Source: an uncultured Eubacteriales bacterium (GTDB lineage: Bacteria; Bacillota; Clostridia; Oscillospirales; Oscillospiraceae). Taken from it: 60,742 nucleotides of DNA. The notes under the pieces are model-generated. The model saw only the letters and a list, made by a program, of their open reading frames with translations, searched no databases and was not told the DNA's origin. Below are positions 50,543 through 58,402 of this stretch, piece by piece; position 1 is the stretch's first letter; every line of letters starts with the position of its first letter. A program made the position numbers and the translations under genes. The stretch spans positions 1-60,742 of the forward strand of contig ONOL01000009.1 in the NCBI GenBank assembly GCA_900319465.1. The letters run 5' to 3'.

Positions 50543-51685
50543 TTAAAAGTTCTCTCTCACGAAGGCCCGCGCCGCCTCGTCGGCGGCCAGGATCGTTTCG
50601 AGATCCGATGCGGCGCTCACGCCGACGGCCTCCACGGCCGCGGCGGCGGCGTCGTAAATGCGGTTGTAGCCGAGCTCGCGCCGCAGGAACTTGTGCACCG
50701 CGACCTCGTTGGCCGCGCTCATGACGCAGGGCGCCGTGCCGCCGCGCCGGGCGCAGTCCATCGCAAGGCGCAGGCAGGGGAAGTTTTCAAGATCCGGCTC
50801 GGAAAAGCTCAGATCCCGCAGCCTCCAGAAATCCAGATGCTCGAACATCGACGGCATCCTGTCCGGGTAAGTCAGCGCGAGCTGGATCGGCAGGCCCATG
50901 TCCGGCACGCCGAGCTGGGCGATCACGGTGCCGTCGACGAGCTCCACCATAGAGTGTATGACGCTCTGGGGGTGAATAACCACCGTGATGTCCCCGGGCT
51001 TCACGCCGAAGAGGTGCATGGCCTCCACGAACTCAAGGCCCTTGTTCATCAGGGTGGAGCTGTCCACGGAGATCTTCGCGCCCATGCTCCAGTTGGGGTG
51101 AGCGACGGCCTGCTCAGGCGTGACGTCCTCCAGCTCCTCCCGCTTTTTCCCGCGGAAGGGGCCGCCCGAGCCGGTCAGCAATATTTTATGCAGCTCGCCC
51201 GCTCCCCTGCCCATCAGGCACTGGAAAATGGCGGAGTGCTCCGAGTCCACCGGGACGATCTCGGCGCCCTTTTCCTTCGCGCGCGCCATCACGAGCTCGC
51301 CCGCGCACACGAGGGTCTCCTTGTTGGCGAGGGCGATGCGCTTTTTCGCGTCGATGGCGGCGAGGGTGGGCTTGAGCCCCACGGCGCCGGAAACCGCGGT
51401 CACCACGCAGTCGACGCCGTCCATGGCGGCGGCCTCGATCAGGCCCTCCAGGCCGGAGCCGACGCGGATATCCGTATCGGCCACGGCGATTTGAAACTGC
51501 TTTGCCGCCGCCTCGTCATAGACGGCCACGAAGTCCGGCCGGAAGCGCCGCGCCTGCTGCTCGAGCAGGTCGATCTTCCGGTTCGCGGTCAGCGCCGCCA
51601 CGCGGATCCCGGTGTGCGCGGCCACGGCGGCGGTCTGCCGGCCGATGGAGCCGGTGCAGCCGAGAATGGAAATGCTGTTGACCAT
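50543..51685 (-). CDS. dxr: 1-deoxy-D-xylulose-5-phosphate reductoisomerase
   Basis: Second committed enzyme of the MEP isoprenoid pathway. 380 residues. The NADPH site is ILGCTGSIGRQT at the start. Active-site elements ALANKETLVCAG, VDSEHSAIFQCL, TGSGGPFRG, HPNWSMGAKISVDSSTLMNKGLE and the C-terminal AANEVAV are all intact. Its product feeds undecaprenyl synthesis by UppS upstream. The start lies three bases from the stop of the AlkD-like gene. Confidence 0.97.
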   Translation of the reverse strand: MVNSISILGCTGSIGRQTAAVAAHTGIRVAALTANRKIDLLEQQARRFRPDFVAVYDEAAAKQFQIAVADTDIRVGSGLEGLIEAAAMDGVDCVVTAVSGAVGLKPTLAAIDAKKRIALANKETLVCAGELVMARAKEKGAEIVPVDSEHSAIFQCLMGRGAGELHKILLTGSGGPFRGKKREELEDVTPEQAVAHPNWSMGAKISVDSSTLMNKGLEFVEAMHLFGVKPGDITVVIHPQSVIHSMVELVDGTVIAQLGVPDMGLPIQLALTYPDRMPSMFEHLDFWRLRDLSFSEPDLENFPCLRLAMDCARRGGTAPCVMSAANEVAVHKFLRRELGYNRIYDAAAAAVEAVGVSAASDLETILAADEAARAFVRENF

Positions 51686-51688
51686 TTC

Positions 51689-52378
51689 TCAATCCTCTTT
51701 TTTTCTTTTTAATGTTTTCAGATACGCCTTCCGGGCGTCGCTGACGCGATAGCTCTCCACGGCCTTCTGAATCGTTTTGTTGTGCGTCCAGCGCTCGAGG
51801 CGCTGCTGTTCGAGATACGGCAGCGCCGCCTCATACTGCTTGGCAAGGGCCGTGGCAAAATACCACGCGACCATCATGCGCACATAGTATTCCTCGCTTC
51901 GCACGCCGGCAACCCAGTCAAGATACGCAGGGCGAAAGTCCCCGTCCAGAAAATGGCTCATCAGCATCTCAATGCCGAAGCGCACGGTGTACGTCTCCCC
52001 GGAGGCAAGCCAGGCCGGGATGCGCAAAAGCAGCGCGGCGCGGTTTTTTAGAAAGCATTTCGGCTTCAGGGTGTCGCAGACCGACCAGTTGTCCAGGAAG
52101 GGAAGGAAACGCTCCGTCTCCGCGATACAGCGCGCAAAGTCCCCGATCTCACCGATCAGAAAGGCGTGGAGGCAGTTTTCCTCATGGTACGCGTGCGGCA
52201 GGGACACGAGAAAGTCCTCATACCCTCCCGCCCGGTACAGCTCCTTCGCGAGCGCGCGCATGGCCGGCATACGCACGCCGATCATGCGCTCCGGCGCAAG
52301 GTCCGGCAGCAGCGGCAGCGTAAAGTCCCGATAAGCGGGGTCGCGCAGCGCAAACAGCCTTTCCTGGATGTCGGTCAT
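51689..52378 (-). CDS. AlkD-like DNA alkylation repair protein
   Basis: 229 residues from the ATG at 52378, behind GGAGGGGGG. A HEAT-like helical repeat protein of the DNA alkylation repair (PF08713) family. The pair DNWSVCD (W98, D102) has the Trp-xxx-Asp spacing of the AlkD active site, with later YYVRMMVAWYFATAL and a basic C-terminus. AlkD is a glycosylase excising 3-methyladenine and 7-methylguanine. It occupies the position between uppS and dxr where cdsA is normally found. Confidence 0.87.
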   Translation of the reverse strand: MTDIQERLFALRDPAYRDFTLPLLPDLAPERMIGVRMPAMRALAKELYRAGGYEDFLVSLPHAYHEENCLHAFLIGEIGDFARCIAETERFLPFLDNWSVCDTLKPKCFLKNRAALLLRIPAWLASGETYTVRFGIEMLMSHFLDGDFRPAYLDWVAGVRSEEYYVRMMVAWYFATALAKQYEAALPYLEQQRLERWTHNKTIQKAVESYRVSDARKAYLKTLKRKKED

Positions 52379-52391
52379 ACAGAAATCCCCC

Positions 52392-52420
52392 CTCCGCAAA
52401 ACTCATAACTCACAGCTCAA
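52392..52420 (-). repeat. Intercistronic element of the AGTTTTGAG type (uppS-alkD)
   Basis: Minus-strand text AGTTTTGAG...GTGAGTTATGAGTTTTGCGGAGG spans from just after the uppS stop into the ribosome site of the AlkD-like gene. It is the third copy of the element at 21301-21331 and 47735-47809. Confidence 0.6.
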
Positions 52421-52422
52421 AA

Positions 52423-53160
52423 CTATTTCACCCCGCCGTACCTGCGGTCGCGGCTGCGGTAGACTTCGATGGCTTTGTCCAGCTCCTCCTTCGTGAAGTC
52501 CGGCCAGAGCACGTCGGTAAAATAGAACTCGGCGTAGGCGCACTGCCAGAGGAGAAAGTTCGAGAGCCGCTGCTCCCCGCCCGGGCGGATCAGCAGATCT
52601 GGGTCGGGCACGTTCGCCGAATAGAGGTAGCGGGAGAAGAGCTCCTCCGTCAGCTCCCCGTCGGCCCTGCCCGCGGCGGCGTCCTCCGCCCAGCGTCTGG
52701 CCGCGCGGACGATCTCGTCCCGCCCGCCGTAGTTGAGGCAGATGTTGGCCTGAAAGCCGTCGATGCGGTCGGCGATCCCGTCGGTCTCGGCGGCGAGCGC
52801 CCGCAGCTCCGGGGACAGGCCGCTCACGTCGCCGAAGATGCGCATCTTCATGCCGTCGCGCTCCATGGTGTCGATCGCCTCGCGCAGGTACTTGTCCAGC
52901 AGGCGCATGATGGTCTTCACTTCGCTGTCCGGCCGTTTCCAGTTTTCGGTGGAGAAGGCGTAGACCGTCAGATACTCCACGCCGATATCCCGGCAGTACA
53001 GGGCGATCTTCCGAAAGGTCTCCGCCCCGGCGGCGTGACCCGCCGTGCGCGGCAGCCCGCGCTTTTTCGCCCAGCGGCCGTTGCCGTCAAGGATGATGGC
53101 AATATGGCGGGGAACGCGGTCAAGCCGCTCCCCCGCCGAATTGGTTTTCTTCTCGTTCAT
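52423..53160 (-). CDS. uppS: Undecaprenyl diphosphate synthase
   Basis: cis-Prenyltransferase making the C55 carrier lipid for peptidoglycan. 245 residues. The substrate motif IAIILDGNGRWAKKRG (D25) is near the start, followed by YAFSTENWKRP, LNYGGRDEI and the C-terminal DLLIRPGGEQRLSNFLLWQ with YFTDVLWPDF. The ATG overlaps the frr stop (TGATG), so translation is coupled. The order pyrH-frr-uppS is conserved. Confidence 0.97.
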   Translation of the reverse strand: MNEKKTNSAGERLDRVPRHIAIILDGNGRWAKKRGLPRTAGHAAGAETFRKIALYCRDIGVEYLTVYAFSTENWKRPDSEVKTIMRLLDKYLREAIDTMERDGMKMRIFGDVSGLSPELRALAAETDGIADRIDGFQANICLNYGGRDEIVRAARRWAEDAAAGRADGELTEELFSRYLYSANVPDPDLLIRPGGEQRLSNFLLWQCAYAEFYFTDVLWPDFTKEELDKAIEVYRSRDRRYGGVK

Positions 53161-53711
53161 CAGATCTCGGTCAGCTCTTTTTCCTTGCGCTCGGTGATCT
53201 TGTCGATCTCCTTGATGTAGTCGTCGGTCAGCTTCTGGATGTCCTTCTCGGCGATCTTGTAGTCGTCCTCGGTCATCTCGGAGGTCTTCTGCTGCTTCTT
53301 GAACTTCTCGATGGCGTCGCGTCGGATGTTGCGGATCGCGACCTTGCTCTCCTCGCCATACTTCTTGGTCTGCTTTACGAGATCCCTGCGGCGCTCCTCG
53401 GTCAGCGGCGGGAACACCAGGCGGATGCCGCGCCCGTCGTTCTGGGGGTTGATGCCCAGATCGGAGGCGAGGATGGCCTTCTCGATGCCCTTGAGCACGG
53501 AGCCGTCCCAGGGCTGGATGAACAGGGAGCGGGGGTCGGGCGTGGAGACGGACGCCACCTGCTGGATCGGGGTGGGCGAGCCGTAGTAGTCCACGGTGAT
53601 CTGGTCGAGCACGGCGGCGTTGGCGCGGCCGGCACGGATGGTGGCCAGCGTGCTGTTGAGCGCATCGCAGGTCTTCTTCATCTTGTTTTCGAATTCCGGA
53701 TATTTCGCCAT
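53160..53711 (-). CDS. frr: Ribosome recycling factor
   Basis: Splits post-termination ribosomes together with EF-G. 183 residues, typical length. ATIRAGRANAAVLD, YYGSPTPIQQVASVS, QPWD and PPLTEERRRDLVKQ are family signatures. The C-terminal half is a charged three-helix bundle. The ATG at 53711 follows AGGAGG. Confidence 0.97.
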   Translation of the reverse strand: MAKYPEFENKMKKTCDALNSTLATIRAGRANAAVLDQITVDYYGSPTPIQQVASVSTPDPRSLFIQPWDGSVLKGIEKAILASDLGINPQNDGRGIRLVFPPLTEERRRDLVKQTKKYGEESKVAIRNIRRDAIEKFKKQQKTSEMTEDDYKIAEKDIQKLTDDYIKEIDKITERKEKELTEI

Positions 53712-53757
53712 GATGGTCCCTCCTGTACGATATTTCAGTAAATGGATTTCTCAGTGA

Positions 53758-54468
53758 TTATTTCACCAGCGTGCCCAGCTTCTCGCCGCAGAGGACGCGG
53801 CCGATATTCTCCGGCTCGGCCAGGGCAAAGACGAGCACGGGGATGCCGTTGTCCATCGCGAGGCTGGTGGCGGTGGTGTCCATGACGGCCAGATGGCGGG
53901 CGAGCACCTCGTCGTAGGCGATCTCGTCAAACTTCACGGCCTCCGGGTTCCTGCGCGGGTCGTCGGAGTAGACGCCGTCAATGTTCTTCGCGAGCAGGAT
54001 CGCGTCGGCCCCGATCTCCGCCGCGCGCAGCACGGCCGCGGTGTCGGTGGAGAAGAAGGGGGAGCCGGTGCCGCAGGCGAAGAGCACGATCTTCCCGCTC
54101 TCGAGGTATTCGACCGCCCTGCGGGTATCGTAGCGCTCGCCGACGCCCTGGATATCCACGGCGGTCATCACGCGCGCGTCGCAGCCCTCCTGCCGGAAGA
54201 CGTCGGCCACCGCGAGGCAGTTCATGGCCGTGGCCAGCATGCCCATCCGGTCGGCGCTGACGCGCTCGACCTTCCCGGCGCCGTCCTTGACGCCGCGCCA
54301 GAAGTTGCCGCCGCCGATCACGATGCCCACCTGGGCGCCCAGCTCCGTGCAGGCCCTGACGGCCTCGCAGACGCGGGAAACGAAATCAAAATCAAAGCCG
54401 ACGTGCTTTTCGGCGGCCAGCGCCTCGCCGCTGATCTTGATAAGAACGCGCTTGTAGACAGGTTTCAT
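53758..54468 (-). CDS. pyrH: UMP kinase
   Basis: Bacterial hexameric uridylate kinase of the amino-acid-kinase fold. 236 residues. KRVLIKISGEAL at the start, IVIGGGNFWRG, DRMGMLATAMNCLA, FACGTGSPFFSTDTAA and the C-terminal VLCGEKLGTLV are diagnostic. The ATG at 54468 follows AAGGAGG. It precedes frr as usual; rpsB and tsf, normally upstream, are not in this window. Confidence 0.97.
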   Translation of the reverse strand: MKPVYKRVLIKISGEALAAEKHVGFDFDFVSRVCEAVRACTELGAQVGIVIGGGNFWRGVKDGAGKVERVSADRMGMLATAMNCLAVADVFRQEGCDARVMTAVDIQGVGERYDTRRAVEYLESGKIVLFACGTGSPFFSTDTAAVLRAAEIGADAILLAKNIDGVYSDDPRRNPEAVKFDEIAYDEVLARHLAVMDTTATSLAMDNGIPVLVFALAEPENIGRVLCGEKLGTLVK

Positions 54469-54478
54469 AACAGCCTCC

Positions 54479-55396
54479 TTAAAGATCCAGAATTCCCAGG
54501 ATGATCACGCCCGCGATCACGGTCACGATGGCGCAGTAGTGTTTCCAGCTCAGCTTCTCTTTGAGGAAGATGCGGCTCCACAGCACGGAGGCCACGCAGT
54601 AGGAGGAGATGATCGGCGCGGCGAAGGCCACGTGCTCGGTGTCCGCCAGCGCGTAGATGTAGAAGAACTGGCCGACGGTCTCGAACAGGGCGCCGGTGTA
54701 CTTCGGCGCTTCCTGTCTGGCGATGAGCTTCTGCTTTTTGATGCCCAGCACGTAGATCGCGCACAGGACGCCCATCATCAGGAAGGTCAGCTCGTAGGCG
54801 ACGTTTGCGGAATCCTCGTCCAGCACCTCCAGCACGCGGCTGTCGGCAAAGGTGCCGAGCGCGTCCAGCAGGCAGTAGATCACCGGGATCAGGATGGCGA
54901 TCCAGCTCTTGGCGTAATGGCGGTTGGAGGCGTCCTGCCTTGCGCGGCGCAGCTCCTCGTCCTCATTGGCCTCCACAAAGCCGAGGCCGACCACGCCGAT
55001 GCACACCAGCGCCACCGCGACGAGCGCCACGGGCGGCAGGTCCTCCCCGATGCCGACGGTGGCCAGCGTCAGCACCGCCACGATCGCGCCGGAGGAGTTG
55101 CAGATGGGGGACGAGATGGACAGCTCGATGTACCGCAGTCCGAGATAGCCGATGGCCATCGACAGGATGTAAAGCATCGAAACAGGCAGATACGTCAGAA
55201 TGATGCCCCAACTGATCTCCACGCCCCGGAGGAAAACCTCGTACGCTGCATGCAGTCCCATCACGAGACCCACGGCCATGACCATTTTCAGGTGGCTGTA
55301 CTTATCCTTCGCGTCCTGACAGCCGATCTTGGAAAACAGGTCCGAGCCGCTCCAACAAAGCAGCGCAATTACCGCAAACCAAAACCACATATTCAA
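54479..55396 (-). CDS. DMT/EamA-family transporter
   Basis: 305 residues with ten membrane segments in two EamA-like halves (FWFAVIALLCWSGSDLFSKIG at the start; FAAPIISSYCVASVLWSRIFLKEKLSWKHY near the end). Family members export amino acids, nucleotides or sugars; substrate unknown. A hydrophilic, charged loop (about 140-165) lies between the halves. The start is either TTG 55396, six bases after AGAGG, or ATG 55390. It lies ten bases upstream of pyrH and probably shares its transcript. Confidence 0.82.
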   Translation of the reverse strand: MNMWFWFAVIALLCWSGSDLFSKIGCQDAKDKYSHLKMVMAVGLVMGLHAAYEVFLRGVEISWGIILTYLPVSMLYILSMAIGYLGLRYIELSISSPICNSSGAIVAVLTLATVGIGEDLPPVALVAVALVCIGVVGLGFVEANEDEELRRARQDASNRHYAKSWIAILIPVIYCLLDALGTFADSRVLEVLDEDSANVAYELTFLMMGVLCAIYVLGIKKQKLIARQEAPKYTGALFETVGQFFYIYALADTEHVAFAAPIISSYCVASVLWSRIFLKEKLSWKHYCAIVTVIAGVIILGILDL

Positions 55397-55432
55397 TTAT
55401 GTCCTCTCTTTCTTGTCAATCCATACTGTGTA

Positions 55433-55461
55433 ATCATACCACAGCCCGCCGCATTTGACAA
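55433..55461 (-). promoter_or_regulatory. Promoter of the DMT-pyrH-frr-uppS run
   Basis: Minus-strand TTGTCA (55456-55461), 17 bp, TATGAT (55433-55438). Confidence 0.65.
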
Positions 55462-55518
55462 GAACGTGTTGCCCCCGCCCGGGGGAAGAATGTTCACGCT
55501 TCGTTCGCATTCGGTGGC

Positions 55519-55547
55519 TTGTGCTTTTATTGTAAAAGTGTTATACT
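55519..55547 (+). promoter_or_regulatory. Promoter of the CobW pair
   Basis: TTGTGC (55519-55524), 17 bp, TATACT (55542-55547), 32 bp before the ATG at 55579. I do not see a clear Zur-type palindrome. Confidence 0.6.
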
Positions 55548-55578
55548 ATTTATTTAGAAACGAAAAGGAGGCGTCATT

Positions 55579-56655
55579 ATGACAAGAATTGATATATTTT
55601 CCGGCTTTCTCGGCGCCGGCAAAACCACGTTGATCCGCAAGCTGATCGCCGAGGGCTACCGCGGCGAGAAGCTGGTGCTCATTGAGAACGAGTTCGGCGA
55701 GATCGCCATCGACGGCGGTTTCCTGCAGGACGCGGGCGTGCAGATCACGGAGATGAATTCCGGCTGCATCTGCTGCACCCTGGTGGGCGACTTCACGAAG
55801 GCGCTCGGCAAGGTCATGGCCGACTTCGCGCCCGACCGCATCCTCATCGAGCCCTCCGGCGTCGGCAAGCTCTCCGACGTGGCGAAGGCCGTGGAGCGCG
55901 TCGAGGGCGCGCAGATCGGCGCGAAGGTCACGGTCGTGGACGCCGGCAAGTGCAAGATGTACATGCGCAACTTCGGCGAGTTTTTCAACGACCAGGTGCA
56001 GAACGCCGACCTGATCGTCCTCAGCCGCACGGACAGCGCAAACGAGCAGAAGACCCTGACCGCCGTCGAGCTTCTCAAAGGGCTCAACGCGGAGGCCGGG
56101 CTCATCACCACGCCCTGGGACAAGCTCAGCGGTGTGCAGATCCGCGAGGTCATGGACGAAAACGGCCTGCGCGCGGCGAAGGAAGCCCTTGCGCACGAGC
56201 ATCACCACCACGACCATGAGGAGGACGAGTGCGACGATCCCGACTGCGAGTGCCACCATCACCACGACCACGACGGGGACGGGGAGCACGGGCATCACCA
56301 CCATCACCACGACCACGATGAGAGCGAGTGCGACGATCCCGACTGCGAGTGCCACCACCATCACCACCATCACGCCGACGAGATCTTCACGAGCTGGGGC
56401 ACGGAGACGCCGAAGAAGTTCACCGAGTCCGAGCTGCGTACGATCCTCGCCGCGCTGGACGACCAGGAGAAATACGGCGCCATCCTGCGCGCCAAGGGCA
56501 TCGTGGACGCCAGCGACGGCGACTGGCTGTACTTTGACTACGTGCCCGAGGAGACCGACATCCGCCGCGGCAGCGCCGGCGTGACCGGACGTTTCTGCGT
56601 CATCGGCTCTCACATCAACGAGTCCGCTTTGAAGGAGCTGTTCAACATTGGCTGA
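55579..56655 (+). CDS. COG0523/CobW-family GTPase with His/Cys-rich metal-binding repeats
   Basis: 358 residues. The N-terminal G3E GTPase carries Walker A GFLGAGKT (9-16), the metal site GCICC (62-66) and a GTPase NKxD-type region written LSRTDS. Residues about 206-265 hold two direct repeats of a module built from His runs plus CDDPDCEC, giving more than 25 His and eight Cys in 60 residues. The C-terminal CobW_C domain follows (about 266-358). COG0523 proteins deliver zinc or other metals and are often induced on metal starvation. The ATG at 55579 follows AAAAGGAGG. It overlaps the second GTPase gene by eight bases. Confidence 0.9.
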   Translation: MTRIDIFSGFLGAGKTTLIRKLIAEGYRGEKLVLIENEFGEIAIDGGFLQDAGVQITEMNSGCICCTLVGDFTKALGKVMADFAPDRILIEPSGVGKLSDVAKAVERVEGAQIGAKVTVVDAGKCKMYMRNFGEFFNDQVQNADLIVLSRTDSANEQKTLTAVELLKGLNAEAGLITTPWDKLSGVQIREVMDENGLRAAKEALAHEHHHHDHEEDECDDPDCECHHHHDHDGDGEHGHHHHHHDHDESECDDPDCECHHHHHHHADEIFTSWGTETPKKFTESELRTILAALDDQEKYGAILRAKGIVDASDGDWLYFDYVPEETDIRRGSAGVTGRFCVIGSHINESALKELFNIG

Positions 56656-57598
56656 CCGCGATCTGCCCGTCTATCTCTTTACCGGCTTTCTGGAGGCCGG
56701 CAAAACCAAGTTCATCCAGGAGACGCTGGAGGACAAGCGCTTCTGCAACGGCGAGCGCACGCTGCTGCTCGTCTGCGAGGAGGGCGAGGAGGAATACGTC
56801 CCCGAGCAGTTTGCCGATCCCACGGTCTTTATCCGCGTCATTGAGGAGCAGAGCCAGCTCACCCCCCCGAACCTGATGCGCTTTGCCGCCGAGACGCAGG
56901 CGGAGCGCGTGGTGATCGAATACAACGGCATGTGGATGCTCGACGCGCTCTACCAGGCCATGCCCGAGAACTGGGTGGTCTATCAGGAGTTCCTGTTCGC
57001 CGACGCGACGAGCTTTCTCAGCTACAACAGCAACATGCGCCAGCTCGTCTACGACAAGCTCAAGAGCTGCGAGCTTGTGGTCTTCAACCGTTTCACCCCC
57101 GCCATGGACAAAATGGCCTTCCACAAGATCGTCCGCGGCGCCTCCCGCCGGGCGGACATCGCCTACGAGTCCGTGGGCGGCCAGGTGGAGTACGACGACA
57201 TCCAGGACCCCCTGCCCTTTGACCTCAACGCGCCCGTCGTGGAGATCGCCGACGAGGACTACGCCCTGTGGTATCGCGACATGAGCGAGGAGCCGGACAA
57301 GTACGAGGGCAAGACCGTTCGCTTCCGGTGCCGCGCGCTCGTGCGCAAAAAGCTGCCGCCCCACACCTTCGTGGTCGGCCGGCACGTGATGACCTGCTGC
57401 GTGGAGGACATCCAGTTCGCCGCGCTCGTGTGCCAGTGGGACAAGGCCGAGCAGATCGAGGACGACAGCTGGATGATCCTCACCGCGGAGATCCATTTCA
57501 AATTCAACCGCGCCTACGGCAAGAAGGGGCCCGTGCTGAGCTACGTGGCCTCCGAGCCCTCCCCCGCCCCCGCGCAGGACGTGGCTACGTTCTATTGA
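56648..57598 (+). CDS. CobW-like GTPase fused to a YcgQ/DUF1980-like domain
   Basis: 316 residues from the TTG at 56648, ten bases after AAGGAG. The N-terminal part has a P-loop (FTGFLEAGKT, 11-20) and resembles CobW, but the CxCC metal motif is absent; the matching segment reads LLVCEEGEEEY. The last 95 residues (KTVRFRCRALVRKK, VVGRHVMTCCVEDIQFAALVC) resemble the C-terminal region of YcgQ/DUF1980 proteins, which in Bacillus are encoded beside zinc-deprivation genes. Overlap with the preceding GTPase implies a shared metal-handling task. The fusion is inferred by eye. Confidence 0.75.
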   Translation: MADRDLPVYLFTGFLEAGKTKFIQETLEDKRFCNGERTLLLVCEEGEEEYVPEQFADPTVFIRVIEEQSQLTPPNLMRFAAETQAERVVIEYNGMWMLDALYQAMPENWVVYQEFLFADATSFLSYNSNMRQLVYDKLKSCELVVFNRFTPAMDKMAFHKIVRGASRRADIAYESVGGQVEYDDIQDPLPFDLNAPVVEIADEDYALWYRDMSEEPDKYEGKTVRFRCRALVRKKLPPHTFVVGRHVMTCCVEDIQFAALVCQWDKAEQIEDDSWMILTAEIHFKFNRAYGKKGPVLSYVASEPSPAPAQDVATFY

Positions 57599-57740
57599 TT
57601 CCATCGGGCGGCCGAAGGCCGCACAACCGCATATTAGCAGCATCAAGGCGCATGCTTTGATGTTGAAAGGACGAGCAGCGAAGTGAGTAAGCTTTCGAGC
57701 CTGCGAGGAAGCGAGACGATACAGAGCTTGTGAGGACGCC

Positions 57741-58391
57741 ATGAAATACAAATGCCTTGTCTTCGACCACGACGACACCGTGGTCAACAGCACCGCCACC
57801 ATCCACTACCCCAGCTTCCTGGCCTTTCTGGACCTGTACCTCCCCGGGCGGACCTGCTCGCTGGAGGACTATTTCGTCAAGAACTTCGACCCGGGCTTCC
57901 TCCCCATGTGCCGGGAGGAATACGGCATGAGCGACGAGCTTCTGGCCGTGGAGGGCGAGTTCTGGCGCAGCTACGTCAAAGACCATATCCCCGCCGCCTA
58001 CCCCGGCATCCGCGAGATCATGGAGCGGCAGAAGGCGGAGGGCGGGCTCGTGTGCGTGGTGTCGCACTCCTTTGACGAGAACATCCTGCGGGACTACGCG
58101 GCCAATTCCCTGCCCGTGCCGGACGCGGTATTCGGCTGGGAGCAGCCGCCCGCGCAGCGAAAGCCGCAGCCCTGGCCGCTCGAGGAGATTATGCGCCGCT
58201 TCGGGCTCGCGCCCCGCGACCTGCTGATGATTGACGACCTCAAGCCGGGCTACGACATGGCCGCCGCCTGCGGGGTGGACTTCGCGGGCGTGGGCTGGTC
58301 GAACGACATTGCCTCCATTGAGGCGTTTATGCGTAAAAACTGCGCAAACTATTTCAAGACCGTACCGGAACTGGCCGACTTTGTGATCTGA
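57741..58391 (+). CDS. HAD-superfamily phosphatase
   Basis: 216 residues. Motif I FDHDDTVV (D8, D10), motif II VVSHS, a Lys in QRKPQPWP and motif IV MIDDLKPG are present, giving a complete HAD core with an alpha-helical cap (about 25-85). The substrate is probably a small phosphorylated metabolite. The ATG at 57741 follows GTGAGGA. The 140-bp upstream gap carries only small hairpins (for example 57606-57620). The glycosyltransferase gene follows after 11 bp. Confidence 0.85.
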   Translation: MKYKCLVFDHDDTVVNSTATIHYPSFLAFLDLYLPGRTCSLEDYFVKNFDPGFLPMCREEYGMSDELLAVEGEFWRSYVKDHIPAAYPGIREIMERQKAEGGLVCVVSHSFDENILRDYAANSLPVPDAVFGWEQPPAQRKPQPWPLEEIMRRFGLAPRDLLMIDDLKPGYDMAAACGVDFAGVGWSNDIASIEAFMRKNCANYFKTVPELADFVI

Positions 58392-58402
58392 GGGAGCTGC
58401 GT

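Noticed and set aside
56206-56380. His/Asp-rich DNA repeats considered as a non-coding tandem repeat
   Set aside because: They are in frame within the CobW gene and encode a metal-binding module between two recognisable domains.
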